Positions 16,325 through 24,362 are shown, counted from the first letter of the stretch. The stretch is DNA of 45,735 bases from Acidobacteriota bacterium (GCA_018268835.1 JAFDVU010000037.1:1-45735); one strand, 5' to 3'. Program-made: numbers and translations. The notes: generated by a model not told the origin, from the letters alone.

Positions 16325-16379
16325 GTGCTCACGGCGCGGCCGGGTGCCTTCGCCGGAACAAATTAACAGGACAAAACAA

Positions 16380-16417
16380 AAAATGCCGCAAGGGTCTGGG
16401 ACACCTTGCGGCATTTT
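16380..16417. terminator. Bidirectional intrinsic terminator
   Basis: AAAATGCCGCAAGG (16380-16393) and CCTTGCGGCATTTT (16404-16417) form a perfect 14-bp stem around a 10-base loop. A run of A's precedes the left arm and T's end the right arm, so the hairpin can stop transcription from the HtrA-like gene on the plus strand and from the convergent AT-hook gene on the minus strand. Confidence 0.92.
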
Positions 16418-16456
16418 CGGTTGTGCCTGCCCGATTACACGGGCGCGGCGATCCGG

Positions 16457-16684
16457 CTAGGACGCGACTGCCTGAGTGCCGGGGACGCCGGCGGCCACGT
16501 GCGTCTTGTTTTTACTCCCGGGAGGACGGCCTCTCCGGGGCTTTTCGACGAGTTCGCTCATCCAAGCGGGAGGACGTCCGCGCCGCGGCCCGCGACCACG
16601 CGCCAGACGTTCCAGGCTGACAATCGCCGCCTCGATTTGTTCCCGTTCCGACTTTAGTTCCGCCAGAATCTTGCTGACATCCAT
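16457..16684 (-). CDS. Small AT-hook DNA-binding protein
   Basis: The 75-residue protein has an N-terminal helix/coiled-coil stretch (M-D-V-S-K-I-L-A-E-L-K-S-E-R-E-Q-I-E-A-A-I) followed by two AT-hook-like motifs: G-P-R-R-G-R-P-P at about residues 32-39 and K-P-R-R-G-R-P-P-G-S-K-N-K at about 48-60. The core R-G-R-P is the minor-groove binding signature of AT hooks, here duplicated. The C-terminus is Ala/Val/Gly rich. Bacterial AT-hook proteins act as nucleoid-associated or regulatory factors; this one's target is unknown. I start at the ATG (16684) because GGAGG lies seven bases upstream; an adjacent GTG is one codon earlier. It ends 40 bases before the shared terminator. Confidence 0.75.
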   Translation of the reverse strand: MDVSKILAELKSEREQIEAAIVSLERLARGRGPRRGRPPAWMSELVEKPRRGRPPGSKNKTHVAAGVPGTQAVAS

Positions 16685-16819
16685 CACAGGCCCTCCGTTG
16701 ACATCACGCTACAACCAAATTCTCACTCGATTGTTGCCGGAATTCAAGGTGGTTTTCCTGTATTTGCAAACAATTCACATAAAAAAGTACCGGAAACGTG
16801 CGATCCTTCCCAGCTGGAT

Positions 16820-18211
16820 TCATCCGTTCGCTTTGAGACTCTTCTGCCAGCGAATATAGAACGGAAGTCCCAGTAGTATCAGGCCGATGCCACCCGCCGA
16901 CTCGCGAGGACGGTGGATCGCGGTGGAAATGAGTAATATTGCCGCGCCAATTATGAAAAGTACCGGTACGATGGGGTAGCCGGCAGTGCGGTACGGTCGG
17001 ACTAATTCGGGTTGTTTCTTACGCAATACCAGTACTGATGCCGCGGTCATTCCATAAAGGATCCAACTGGCGAAGATCACCAGGTTGAAGAGATCGTCGT
17101 ATTTTCCGGAGAGCACCAGCAGGCAGGACCACAGGCTGAGCCAGATGATGGAAACGCCGGGGGTGTGGTAACGCGGATTCACGCGCGCCACGGCGCTGAA
17201 GAACAGCCCGTCGCGGGCGGCGGCGTACGGGACGCGCGAACCGGAGAGGATGCTTCCGTTGAGGGCGGCGAAGATGCTGATCATCGCGCCGGCGGAAACC
17301 AGCGCGGCGCCGGGTGCGCCGAAAATCTTGCCCATCATTTCCGCCGCCACGCGGGTGCCGCCGGCAACCTCGCTGGCCTTCATCACGTGGAAATAGGCCC
17401 AGTTTGCGGCCAGATAAATGGCGATCACCACGAGGGTTCCGCCGATCAGGGCGCGGGGCAGATTCTTTTGCGGCTGCTTGATTTCGCTGGAAACCATGCT
17501 GACGTTGTTCCAGCCGTCGTAGGCCCAGAGGGCGGCCACCAGAGCGGCGATGAAGCCGGAGAAGGTGAGCGGGGCGGGCGCGGCGGCGGCATCCGGCGCG
17601 TGCGCCGTGCCGAAGACCAGCCCTGCCAGGATGATACCGGCGATGAGGGCCACCTTCACCACAGTGACCGCGACCTGCACTTCGCCGCCGATTTTGACGC
17701 CGTAGTAGTTCAGCCAGCCCAGCGCCAGGATGAGGACAATAGCGAAGATCTGCCCGTACTGGATTTCGAGCGGTTTTCCGCCGGGGCCGATCGGCAGGGG
17801 AATTGTGAGGAAAACATCTTTTAATGGGTCAAAGAAATTCGTCAAATAAAGAAAAAACCCGGTGGCAAGAGTGGCGATCGAGCCGCTCTTGGCGACCCAC
17901 ATCTGGGTCCAGCTATAGATGAAGCCCCACAGCGGGCCGTAGGCTTCGCGCAGGAAAGCGTATTCCCCGCCGGCTTCGGGGATGGCGGCGGCGAGTTCGC
18001 CGTAGCTCAGTGCCCCGGCCAGCGAGAGAAGTCCGCCGGCGATCCAGACCGCGAAGACGGCTTCAACCGTGCCCACGTTCTGGATCATGGTTTTCGGCAC
18101 CAGAAAGATGCCGCTGCCGATGACCGTGCCGACCACGATCGAGGCGGCGGCCCAGGGGCCGAGATCGCGTTTCAATTCGACGCGCGTGTTCTTTTCCATC
18201 GATGAGATCAT
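16820..18211 (-). CDS. APC family amino acid permease
   Basis: This 463-residue protein is an inner-membrane transporter of the APC superfamily with about twelve helices. Helix 1 contains G-T-V-I-G-S-G-I-F-L-V-P, the unwound substrate-binding region of LeuT-fold APC permeases, followed by G-G-L-L-S-L-A-G-A-L-S-Y-G-E-L-A-A-A-I-P-E-A-G-G-E-Y. Helix 6 contains A-L-W-A-Y-D-G-W-N-N-V, and the later segment E-I-K-Q-P-Q-K-N-L-P-R-A-L carries the P-x-x-N-x-P-R motif. Amino acid specificity cannot be read. I start at the ATG overlapping the upstream symporter stop (ATGA, M-I-S-S-M-E-K-N) instead of a start 26 codons earlier within the symporter gene. The coupled symporter-permease order suggests uptake of related compounds. 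Confidence 0.92.
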   Translation of the reverse strand: MISSMEKNTRVELKRDLGPWAAASIVVGTVIGSGIFLVPKTMIQNVGTVEAVFAVWIAGGLLSLAGALSYGELAAAIPEAGGEYAFLREAYGPLWGFIYSWTQMWVAKSGSIATLATGFFLYLTNFFDPLKDVFLTIPLPIGPGGKPLEIQYGQIFAIVLILALGWLNYYGVKIGGEVQVAVTVVKVALIAGIILAGLVFGTAHAPDAAAAPAPLTFSGFIAALVAALWAYDGWNNVSMVSSEIKQPQKNLPRALIGGTLVVIAIYLAANWAYFHVMKASEVAGGTRVAAEMMGKIFGAPGAALVSAGAMISIFAALNGSILSGSRVPYAAARDGLFFSAVARVNPRYHTPGVSIIWLSLWSCLLVLSGKYDDLFNLVIFASWILYGMTAASVLVLRKKQPELVRPYRTAGYPIVPVLFIIGAAILLISTAIHRPRESAGGIGLILLGLPFYIRWQKSLKANG

Positions 18212-19647
18212 TTCCCGTGCTCGAAAAACGAGGCGGCGAGGCCCACGCCGAAGGTGACCGTGGTCCCGATGAGCACGTACCAGCTCCATGCAATCGGGGT
18301 CCAGAAATTGATGTAGAGCACCGTGCCCAGGCCGGCGACGGTGCCCGCGATGGCGGCGGACTGCCCGGGTTTCTTCGTCAGCACCCCCAGCAGAAAAACC
18401 CCGAGCAGGGCGCCGAACGGCACGGACGCGATTTTGAGGCCGGTGTCAAGCACGGACTTGGACACCTGCGCGGCGCCGATCGCGATCGCCAGCAGCACCA
18501 GGCCCCAGGCGACCGTGGCCAGGCGCGCCAGCAGGATGGATTTCTTTTCGTCCAGTTCCTTCTTCCGCGCGCGATAGAAATCCACCACGGTCGTAGAGGC
18601 CAGGGAATTGAGCGCGGCGCTCAGGTTGGCCATCGCGGCGGCGAGAATCGCGGCCACGATGATGCCGGCGGCGCCCGGCGGCAGGCTGTTCCAGACGAAT
18701 TCCGGGTAGATGCGGTCCCGCTGCGCGGGCACCGGCAGGTGGAGGTCGCCGTAGTAGACGAACAGCAGCACGCCGATCAGCAGGAACAAGGTGAATTGCA
18801 CAAAGATCACGGCCCAACTGGCCAGCAGCGCGGCGCGGCTCTGGGACTGATTGCGCGCGCTCAACAGGCGCTGCACCATGAGCTGGTCGGTGCCGTGGCT
18901 GGCGGTGGTGAGGAAGCACCCCCCGGCCAGTCCCGCCCAGAAGCTGTAGGTGCGCGAGAAGAATTCCATGTTCCAGGCGAAGCGGAAATCGAAGACATCG
19001 AACTTATGGGCGGCGGCGGCGACGGTGACCACGTGGTCCCAGCCGCCGGGGATCTTGCCGAGGATGACGAAGAAGCTGCCCACGGCGCCGACCACGTACA
19101 GGGTCATCTGCACCACGTCGGTCCAGATCACCGCGGTCATGCCGCCCTCGAACGTGTAGAAGAGGGTGAGAAGGGTGATAAGCACGATGGAGGCGATCTC
19201 ACCGGTACCGAGCACGATCGAGATCACCAGCGAGATGGCGAAGACGCGGACGCCTTCGGCGAGCGCCCGCGTGACCAGGAAAATGGTCGCCGTGAGCTTG
19301 CGGATGCCTTCGCCGAAGCGGCGGCGCATGAGTTCATAGGCGGTGAACATCTCGCCGCGGAAGTAGTGCGGAAGGAAGAGGAACGAGATCACAATGCGCG
19401 CCAGCAGGTATCCCAGCACGAGTTGCAGGAACGCCATGTTGCCGCCGAAGGCGAGAGCGGGCGTGCCGACGATGGTCAGGGTGCTGGTTTCGGCGCTGAC
19501 GATGGAGAGGCTGATGGCCCACCAGGGCGCCGTGCGTCCTCCCAGGAAATAGTCGCGCAGGTTCTTCTGCCCGCGCCGGAAGTGCGCGCCGAACAGCGTG
19601 ATACCGGCCAGGTAGGCGAGGATGATCGCCAGGTCGAAATAGCGCAT
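18208..19647 (-). CDS. Sodium:solute symporter (SSS) family transporter
   Basis: This 479-residue membrane protein has the standard SSS organisation, about thirteen helices, without the long charged insertion seen in the other symporter of this window. Diagnostic segments are D-Y-F-L-G-G-R-T-A-P-W-W-A-I-S-L-S-I-V-S-A-E-T-S-T (residues 31-55), F-E-G-G-M-T-A-V-I-W-T-D-V-V-Q, H-G-T-D-Q-L-M-V-Q-R-L-L, and A-A-A-M-A-N-L-S-A-A-L-N-S-L-A-S-T, where the Ser residues resemble sodium ligands. The substrate is not decidable. It is the first gene of a two-gene unit, overlapping the APC permease start by four bases. The upstream region faces a divergent secreted-protein gene with a 302-base spacer. Confidence 0.92.
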   Translation of the reverse strand: MRYFDLAIILAYLAGITLFGAHFRRGQKNLRDYFLGGRTAPWWAISLSIVSAETSTLTIVGTPALAFGGNMAFLQLVLGYLLARIVISFLFLPHYFRGEMFTAYELMRRRFGEGIRKLTATIFLVTRALAEGVRVFAISLVISIVLGTGEIASIVLITLLTLFYTFEGGMTAVIWTDVVQMTLYVVGAVGSFFVILGKIPGGWDHVVTVAAAAHKFDVFDFRFAWNMEFFSRTYSFWAGLAGGCFLTTASHGTDQLMVQRLLSARNQSQSRAALLASWAVIFVQFTLFLLIGVLLFVYYGDLHLPVPAQRDRIYPEFVWNSLPPGAAGIIVAAILAAAMANLSAALNSLASTTVVDFYRARKKELDEKKSILLARLATVAWGLVLLAIAIGAAQVSKSVLDTGLKIASVPFGALLGVFLLGVLTKKPGQSAAIAGTVAGLGTVLYINFWTPIAWSWYVLIGTTVTFGVGLAASFFEHGK

Positions 19648-19949
19648 GCGGATGAGGAAACGTCCCTACAAGAATACTCCGGCGCGGGGGCCGAGTCAGG
19701 ATCCCGAACCGTGTTTGTCACGTTTCGGTCACGTTTGCCGGGGAGGCGAAGGGTTTCTGGTATGATCTGGAATCGGAACCGGATCAGTCCAGGCGGAGTC
19801 CAATCGGTTGCACAGTCGGGACCGGTTGGAAGGTTTCCCGGGGATCCACCGGCCCAAGGCCGGCTGGTGGGCTGTCTGGGCGGTAACGGGTGAGCCGGGT
19901 ACTCCGAGCAATCAGTAATCCAGACGCGGAACGCAGGCAGGAGGCAGAA
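19648..19949 (+). promoter_or_regulatory. 302-base regulatory spacer with promoter and structured leader
   Basis: This gene-free stretch separates the symporter start from the TPR-like gene. It holds two copies of GTCACGTTT (19717-19725 and 19728-19736), 11 bases apart. An extended -10, TGGTATGAT, at 19758-19766 would give a leader of about 175 bases. The leader can fold into CCAATCGG/CCGGTTGG (19800-19807 with 19822-19829, one G-U pair) and a GC-rich hairpin around GGCC-CAA-GGCC (19851-19861). The only -35-like hexamer, TTGCCG, is 20 bases from the -10, so the repeats may be an activator site. AGGAGG (19939-19944) leads into a TTG start. Confidence 0.55.
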
Positions 19950-21383
19950 TTGTTTAAGTTCAGTCAGACGTTCAAGAGGATCGCAGCCGTCGCGGTTGTG
20001 GGTGTCATGGCGCTTGTGGTGAGCGCACCGATCGCCAGCGCGCAGGGGGCCGCCCCGGCCAATGGGCAGCCGCCGCAAAAGAAGGTCAAGGACCAGGGCG
20101 AATACGACATTTTCAACCAGACCTTGAAAGACGCCAGCAACCCGGCGCAGCAGATCAAGGATCTGGACACGTGGACCCAGAAGTACCCGGATAGCGATTA
20201 CAAAGACGATCGTCTGCTGTACTACCTGCAGGCGTACAACGCCGCCAACCAGCCGGGCAAGGTACTGGAAGTCGGCTCCGGACTCATGGCGCGCGACCTC
20301 AAGGGCGTGTTCATGAAGGATCCCAAGGCCGGTCCGCAGCAGGTGCTGCAGGTGTTGTACCTGATGACCGCCAACTTCGCGAAGATCCCCAACCCGAGCC
20401 CGACCCAGATCGAACAGGGCGAAAAGGCGGCCAATGCCTTGAAGGACTATGTGGGCGAGTATTTCACGGCGGAACACAAACCGGCTGGCACCAGCGATGC
20501 AGACTGGGCCAAGACCAAGGACCAGGTGGCGGGCCTGGCCAAGGCCGTGCTGGTGAGCGCGGCGGCGCGTCCCGGCGCCGAGGCCATGGCGAAGTACCGT
20601 CAGGATAAGAACCCCGACAACTGCAAGACCGCCGAAGCTGCTTACCAGAAGGCGATGCAGCAGTACCCGGATAGCTCGGCCATCAGTTTCGGACTGGGCA
20701 CCGCGGAAGTATGTCTGTACAAGGTCAGCCCGGAGAAGATCAGCCCGGGGCTGTGGTACATGGCGCGGGCGGTGGCGATGGATCCGACGCTCGGCGGCAC
20801 GTCGCAGGCCAAGCCGATCGAAGACTACCTGAACAGCACCTACACCACTTACCACGGGCCCGACGAGGATGGGCTGAAGCAACTGAAAGAGCAGGCCAAG
20901 GCCAGCCCGAATCCGCCCGACGGCTTCAAGATTCAGTCGCAGGTGGAAATCGCCATCGCCAAGGAAGAGGAGTTCAAGAAGAGCAATCCGCAACTGGCGC
21001 TGTGGATGGGGATCAAGAAGCAGTTGGCCGATACCGGCGGGGATCAGTACTTTGAAAACTCGCTGAAGAGCGCCGCGGTCCCGCCGCTCAAGGGCACTAT
21101 CGTGGAAGCCAAGCCGGCCTGCCGCTCCAAGGAACTCATCCTCGCTTTGAGCGACGCCAAGAATGCCGAAGTCACCCTGAAGCTGGACGCGGCCCTGACC
21201 GGTAAGCCGGAACTGGGGCAGGAGATCCAGTTCGAAGGCGTGCCCTCGGCTTTCACCAAGGATCCGGCCTTCATGCTGACGATGGACGCCGAGAAGGCGA
21301 AGCTCGAAGGCATCAAGACTGAGCCTTGCGCTGCCGCTCCCGCGAAGAAGGGCCCGGCGCGTCCGGCGGCGAAGAAGAAGTAA
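19950..21383 (+). CDS. Secreted TPR-like protein of unknown function
   Basis: I do not recognise a named family. The best start is a TTG at 19950 with AGGAGG five bases upstream; it yields 477 residues beginning with a textbook signal peptide (K-F-S-Q-T-F-K-R-I-A-A-V-A-V-V-G, then a hydrophobic core and A-S-A-Q for cleavage near residue 33). The mature protein is helical and Lys/Asp/Gln-rich with TPR-like repeats, for example A-E-A-A-Y-Q-K-A-M-Q-Q-Y-P-D-S-S-A-I-S-F (about residues 210-230) and K-Y-P-D-S-D-Y-K-D-D-R-L-L-Y-Y-L-Q-A-Y. The last 20 residues are Ala/Lys/Pro rich. Strong SD, long leader and strong terminator suggest high expression. It may scaffold envelope proteins. Confidence 0.75.
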   Translation: MFKFSQTFKRIAAVAVVGVMALVVSAPIASAQGAAPANGQPPQKKVKDQGEYDIFNQTLKDASNPAQQIKDLDTWTQKYPDSDYKDDRLLYYLQAYNAANQPGKVLEVGSGLMARDLKGVFMKDPKAGPQQVLQVLYLMTANFAKIPNPSPTQIEQGEKAANALKDYVGEYFTAEHKPAGTSDADWAKTKDQVAGLAKAVLVSAAARPGAEAMAKYRQDKNPDNCKTAEAAYQKAMQQYPDSSAISFGLGTAEVCLYKVSPEKISPGLWYMARAVAMDPTLGGTSQAKPIEDYLNSTYTTYHGPDEDGLKQLKEQAKASPNPPDGFKIQSQVEIAIAKEEEFKKSNPQLALWMGIKKQLADTGGDQYFENSLKSAAVPPLKGTIVEAKPACRSKELILALSDAKNAEVTLKLDAALTGKPELGQEIQFEGVPSAFTKDPAFMLTMDAEKAKLEGIKTEPCAAAPAKKGPARPAAKKK

Positions 21384-21405
21384 GCCCCGGCCTGCAAACA
21401 CCAAA

Positions 21406-21445
21406 AAACCCGCGCCCGGATGATCGCCATCCGCGGCGCGGGTTT
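21406..21445. terminator. Strong bidirectional intrinsic terminator
   Basis: AAACCCGCGCC (21406-21416) and GGCGCGGGTTT (21435-21445) pair perfectly over 11 bp; the interior can extend the stem with CGGATG/CATCCG (21417-21422 with 21428-21433, one bulged C). A T-rich tract (TTTCTTTTT) follows on the plus strand, and AAAAAA precedes the left arm, so the minus-strand transcript of the neighbouring small gene is also served. Confidence 0.93.
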
Positions 21446-21479
21446 CTTTTTGGGTGCCTCCTTTCTGCGGAGGAGGACG

Positions 21480-21725
21480 TCAGGAGCGGCCCGTGTGCAA
21501 TTCGCTCGCCAGGGTCTGGTCGGAATTCCGGGAACCTGCCAGCACCAGAGAGAAAACAACGCGCTCGATCGGGTTGAGGCTATTCTGCCCCTGTTGCAGG
21601 TCGCGATAGTAGCGCTGGAAATTTTGCGCCGAGTTCACGATCCGGCAATACGCCCCGGTGCTCTGCGCCATGTTCACGGCCAGGATCACCGCCAGCGTTC
21701 CGATGATGTAAGCTCTTCGTTTCAC
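21480..21725 (-). CDS. Small exported protein of unknown function
   Basis: This 81-residue reading frame starts at a GTG and opens with K-R-R-A-Y-I-I-G-T-L-A-V-I-L-A-V-N-M-A-Q, a short signal peptide or membrane anchor. The remaining ~55 residues are polar with a Gln/Asn/Tyr/Arg-rich middle (A-Q-N-F-Q-R-Y-Y-R-D-L-Q-Q-G) and a single Cys near residue 27. No domain is recognised. Its transcript would end at the shared bidirectional hairpin. The ribosome site is weak and there is no homologue I can name, so its reality rests on the signal-like N-terminus and placement. Confidence 0.5.
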   Translation of the reverse strand: MKRRAYIIGTLAVILAVNMAQSTGAYCRIVNSAQNFQRYYRDLQQGQNSLNPIERVVFSLVLAGSRNSDQTLASELHTGRS

Positions 21726-21849
21726 TCTGCCGATAAGACGCGGCGGTAATTCACGGAGTTAGCGGCGGACGCGGTGTTTTACAAAACTTTAGAGTGGCGT
21801 TAAGAAGCGGCGGGAGACGGGCTTGCGGGGAGCGGTATTTCCGCCGGTG

Positions 21850-21856
21850 GTATACT
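21850..21856 (+). promoter_or_regulatory. Extended -10 promoter for the FmdB-type gene
   Basis: GTATACT preceded by TG (TGGTATACT) forms an extended -10 about 39 bases upstream of the FmdB start. The -35 region is poor, as expected for extended -10 promoters. A single-sequence prediction. Confidence 0.4.
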
Positions 21857-21894
21857 GAAAGACAGGTTTAGAGGGTTCATCCTTTAACAAAACT

Positions 21895-22173
21895 ATGCCT
21901 CTGTACGATTATCGTTGCGCGAAGTGCGGTGAAACTTTCGAGATAATCCAGAAGTTCAGTGACGAACCGCTTAAGACGCACGACGGCTGCGGAGGCGAGG
22001 TGGAGCGATTGTTGTCGCCACCCGCCCTGCAGTTCAAGGGTTCAGGTTGGTACGTCACCGATTACGGCAAGGGCGGGAAATCCCCTTCCACCAGTGGCTC
22101 GAGCGGCGACAAGGCCAAGAGCAAGACTGAGAAGAAGACTGAATCCAAGCCCGCGGAGAAGTCCTCCTCGTAA
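21895..22173 (+). CDS. FmdB family zinc-ribbon protein
   Basis: The first ~45 residues match the FmdB/CxxC zinc-ribbon family: M-P-L-Y-D-Y-R-C-A-K-C-G-E-T-F-E, where C8 and C11 start the ribbon, then a K-F-S-D-E-P-L segment and the second knuckle, D-G-C-G-G-E-V-E-R-L-L-S-P-P. The second knuckle has one Cys here (C-G-G) instead of the usual C-x-x-C, so its metal site may use another ligand or be weaker. After a F-K-G-S-G-W-Y-V-T-D-Y motif, which is typical, the last ~30 residues are a Ser/Lys/Thr-rich disordered tail. The family is small and its molecular role is mostly unknown. Confidence 0.88.
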   Translation: MPLYDYRCAKCGETFEIIQKFSDEPLKTHDGCGGEVERLLSPPALQFKGSGWYVTDYGKGGKSPSTSGSSGDKAKSKTEKKTESKPAEKSSS

Positions 22174-22184
22174 GCGCGTCCCGG

Positions 22185-22613
22185 CTACGCCCCGGCGACT
22201 GCCACGCTCATCCTCAGCACTTTTCGCGTCCCATCGGCCCAGCGTTGCAGCATGCGATCCTCGCGGATCGGGGTGGCGGGGCGGAAAACGCGCGGCGCGG
22301 TGCGGAATTCATATTTATCGATGCTGCACGCGACCGCCAGCCCCGCCGTGCGCAGGACCCTTCCGAAAACGTTCAGGCGCATCGGGCAGGATTCGTCGAG
22401 CAGCACCGGCCAACTGATGGACAATTCGACGAACGCCCCCTCCGGCAACGGGTGTTCGGCCAGGAAGGCCACTCCGCCGCTGCACAGATTGATGGTTCGT
22501 CCCACGCCGCATGCGGGCTCGATGCGTTCGCCCGTGACTTTGTAGCGCAACTCCCGCTCCATGACAAAGCGGCACTTGGCCCTCCGATCCTTGGCTGTCG
22601 TCGCTGGTGCCAT
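22185..22613 (-). CDS. PilZ domain protein
   Basis: PilZ domains bind c-di-GMP and control motility, adhesion or exopolysaccharide. In this ~142-residue protein the N-terminal R-R-x-x-x-R element is present as D-R-R-A-K-C-R, and the second motif, usually [D/N]-x-S-x-x-G, appears as N-L-C-S-G-G-V-A-F, with Cys at the Ser position. A beta-rich middle (A-F-V-E-L-S-I-S-W-P) follows. The start is chosen as the ATG (22613) that follows GGAGGAACCAAGGAA; earlier in-frame starts up to 22679 lack a ribosome site. The motAB genes elsewhere in the window are a possible downstream target in principle, but nothing links them directly. Confidence 0.8.
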   Translation of the reverse strand: MAPATTAKDRRAKCRFVMERELRYKVTGERIEPACGVGRTINLCSGGVAFLAEHPLPEGAFVELSISWPVLLDESCPMRLNVFGRVLRTAGLAVACSIDKYEFRTAPRVFRPATPIREDRMLQRWADGTRKVLRMSVAVAGA

Positions 22614-22799
22614 TTCCTTGGTTCCTCCCAATTCGGTCGCATGGAAGTAGTGCATTTGGGCGCCCATTCCGTTACACATTTATTATCAATCAGTTGTAGT
22701 TGGAAAATCGAACAGGTGTCCACGTGGTAGACAGCTTCGCCAGGCCGCTCTGTACACGCGGTGGACAATGCCAAACGTGATACGCTGTTGCGGTAAGCC

Positions 22800-24314
22800 A
22801 TGAAACGGACCCTCCTGTGCCTCCTGGCGGCCACCCTGACTCTCTGTGCCGCCAATAAACCCAAATTGATTGTCACCGTGGTCGTGGATCAGTTCCGCTA
22901 TGACTACCTGACCCGCTACCGCGGCGAGTACACCGGCGGATTCAGCCGCCTGCTCACGCGCGGAGCCGTGTTTACAAACGCGCGCTACATGCACGTGCCG
23001 GCGGTGACGGCGGTGGGGCACAGCACAGTGCTCTCCGGCGCCATTCCCTCGATCAGCGGGATCGTCGCCAACGACTGGTACGATTTCGACGAGCACGCGC
23101 ATGTGACCAGCGTCTCCGACGCGAAAACCCGCCTGGTGGGCGGCAAGGATGGCACGGGTTCGTCGCCCAACCGGCTGCTGGTGAGCACGGTCGGAGACGA
23201 GATGAAGTTCGCCGCGCCGGGGACCCACATCATCGGGATCAGCCTGAAGGACCGGGCCGCGATCCTGCCCTCCGGGCACGCGGCCGATGCGGCCTACTGG
23301 TTCGATCCGGCGAGCGGGAATTTCGTGACCAGCACGTTCTACGCGCCGGACCTGCCGGAGTGGGCCAAGCGGTTCAACGCGGAGCGTCCGGCGGATAAGC
23401 TCGCCGGCGTGACGTGGCAGGGCCACACCCTGCCTGCGGCGCCCAGGCTGTATTCGGCGCTGGAAGCGACGCCTTACGGCAACGAACTGGTGGAAGCCTT
23501 CGCCGAGCGCGCCGTGGCCGCCGAACAACTGGGCCGGCACGCGGCGGCGGATCTGCTGACCGTGAGTTTCTCATCGAACGATTACGTGGGCCACCAGTAC
23601 GGGCCGGAGTCGCCCGAGGCGCACGATGTGTCGCTGCGCACGGATCAACTGCTGGGCAAGTTGCTGGACGCGATCGACCGGCAGGTGGGGGCGGAGAACG
23701 TGCTGGTGGTCTTCACGGCTGACCACGGGGCTCCGCCGCTGCCCGAAGCCAACGCCGCGCGGAAGATGCCGGGCGGACGCATTCCCCCGGCCTCGATCCG
23801 GGAGGCGATCCTGAACGCGATCACGAAGCATTGGGGCGCGGGCGAGTGGATCGCCGGCAGTTGGGACCTGGCGGTGTACCTGAACCGCGACCTGATCGCG
23901 CAGAAGGGCCTGAAACTGGGCGAGGTGGAGGCCGAGGCGGCGGACGCCGTGGCCGCGCTGCCGCACATCTTCCGCGTCTACACGCGGGACCGCGTGACCC
24001 ACGGAGAGACCCTGCACGACGAGATCACGCAGCGCGTGGCCAACGGCTTCAACGTGCGCCGGGCGCCGGACCTGGAAGTGATTCCCGACCCGTACTGGAT
24101 CATCACGGCGGGCAAGAGCGGCATCAGCCACGCCCTGCCTTTCAGCTACGATTTGCACGTGCCGGTGATTTTCATGGGGACGGGGATCCGCGCCGGGCGG
24201 TATAACGAGCCGGTCGTGGTGAACGATATTGCGCCGACCCTGGCCACCATGATGGACATCGAGACGCCGAGCGGGAGCGTCGGACGCGTGCTCAACGAAA
24301 TTCTGCTGCCGTAA
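22800..24314 (+). CDS. Exported type I phosphodiesterase / PafA-like alkaline phosphatase
   Basis: The 504-residue protein starts with a signal peptide (about residues 1-18, T-L-L-C-L-L-A-A-T-L-T-L-C-A-A) and then shows the phosphodiesterase/alkaline phosphatase superfamily layout. D30 lies in V-V-V-D-Q-F-R-Y-D; T70 in P-A-V-T-A-V-G-H-S-T is the probable nucleophile; D and H in F-T-A-D-H-G-A-P-P (about residue 306-310) and H-A in S-H-A-L-P bind zinc. Members hydrolyse phosphate esters in the periplasm; the Thr nucleophile and size fit PafA-type monoesterases better than the diesterases. It is a single gene followed 48 bases later by groES. Confidence 0.88.
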   Translation: MKRTLLCLLAATLTLCAANKPKLIVTVVVDQFRYDYLTRYRGEYTGGFSRLLTRGAVFTNARYMHVPAVTAVGHSTVLSGAIPSISGIVANDWYDFDEHAHVTSVSDAKTRLVGGKDGTGSSPNRLLVSTVGDEMKFAAPGTHIIGISLKDRAAILPSGHAADAAYWFDPASGNFVTSTFYAPDLPEWAKRFNAERPADKLAGVTWQGHTLPAAPRLYSALEATPYGNELVEAFAERAVAAEQLGRHAAADLLTVSFSSNDYVGHQYGPESPEAHDVSLRTDQLLGKLLDAIDRQVGAENVLVVFTADHGAPPLPEANAARKMPGGRIPPASIREAILNAITKHWGAGEWIAGSWDLAVYLNRDLIAQKGLKLGEVEAEAADAVAALPHIFRVYTRDRVTHGETLHDEITQRVANGFNVRRAPDLEVIPDPYWIITAGKSGISHALPFSYDLHVPVIFMGTGIRAGRYNEPVVVNDIAPTLATMMDIETPSGSVGRVLNEILLP

Positions 24315-24362
24315 CGGCAACTCTGCTGAAAGGCCGGGCAGGCACGGGGTACAATCGAAAGC

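Noticed and set aside
18202..19893. 563-codon plus-strand frame opposite the second symporter
   Set aside because: No ribosome site or domain; symporter motifs on the other strand are convincing.
19476..21404. 642-codon minus-strand frame opposite the TPR-like gene
   Set aside because: The plus strand has a signal peptide, SD and terminator; the minus frame runs through the regulatory spacer and into the symporter gene.
24315..24362. Heat-shock element before groES
   Set aside because: I looked for the CIRCE inverted repeat (TTAGCACTC-N9-GAGTGCTAA) and saw none.
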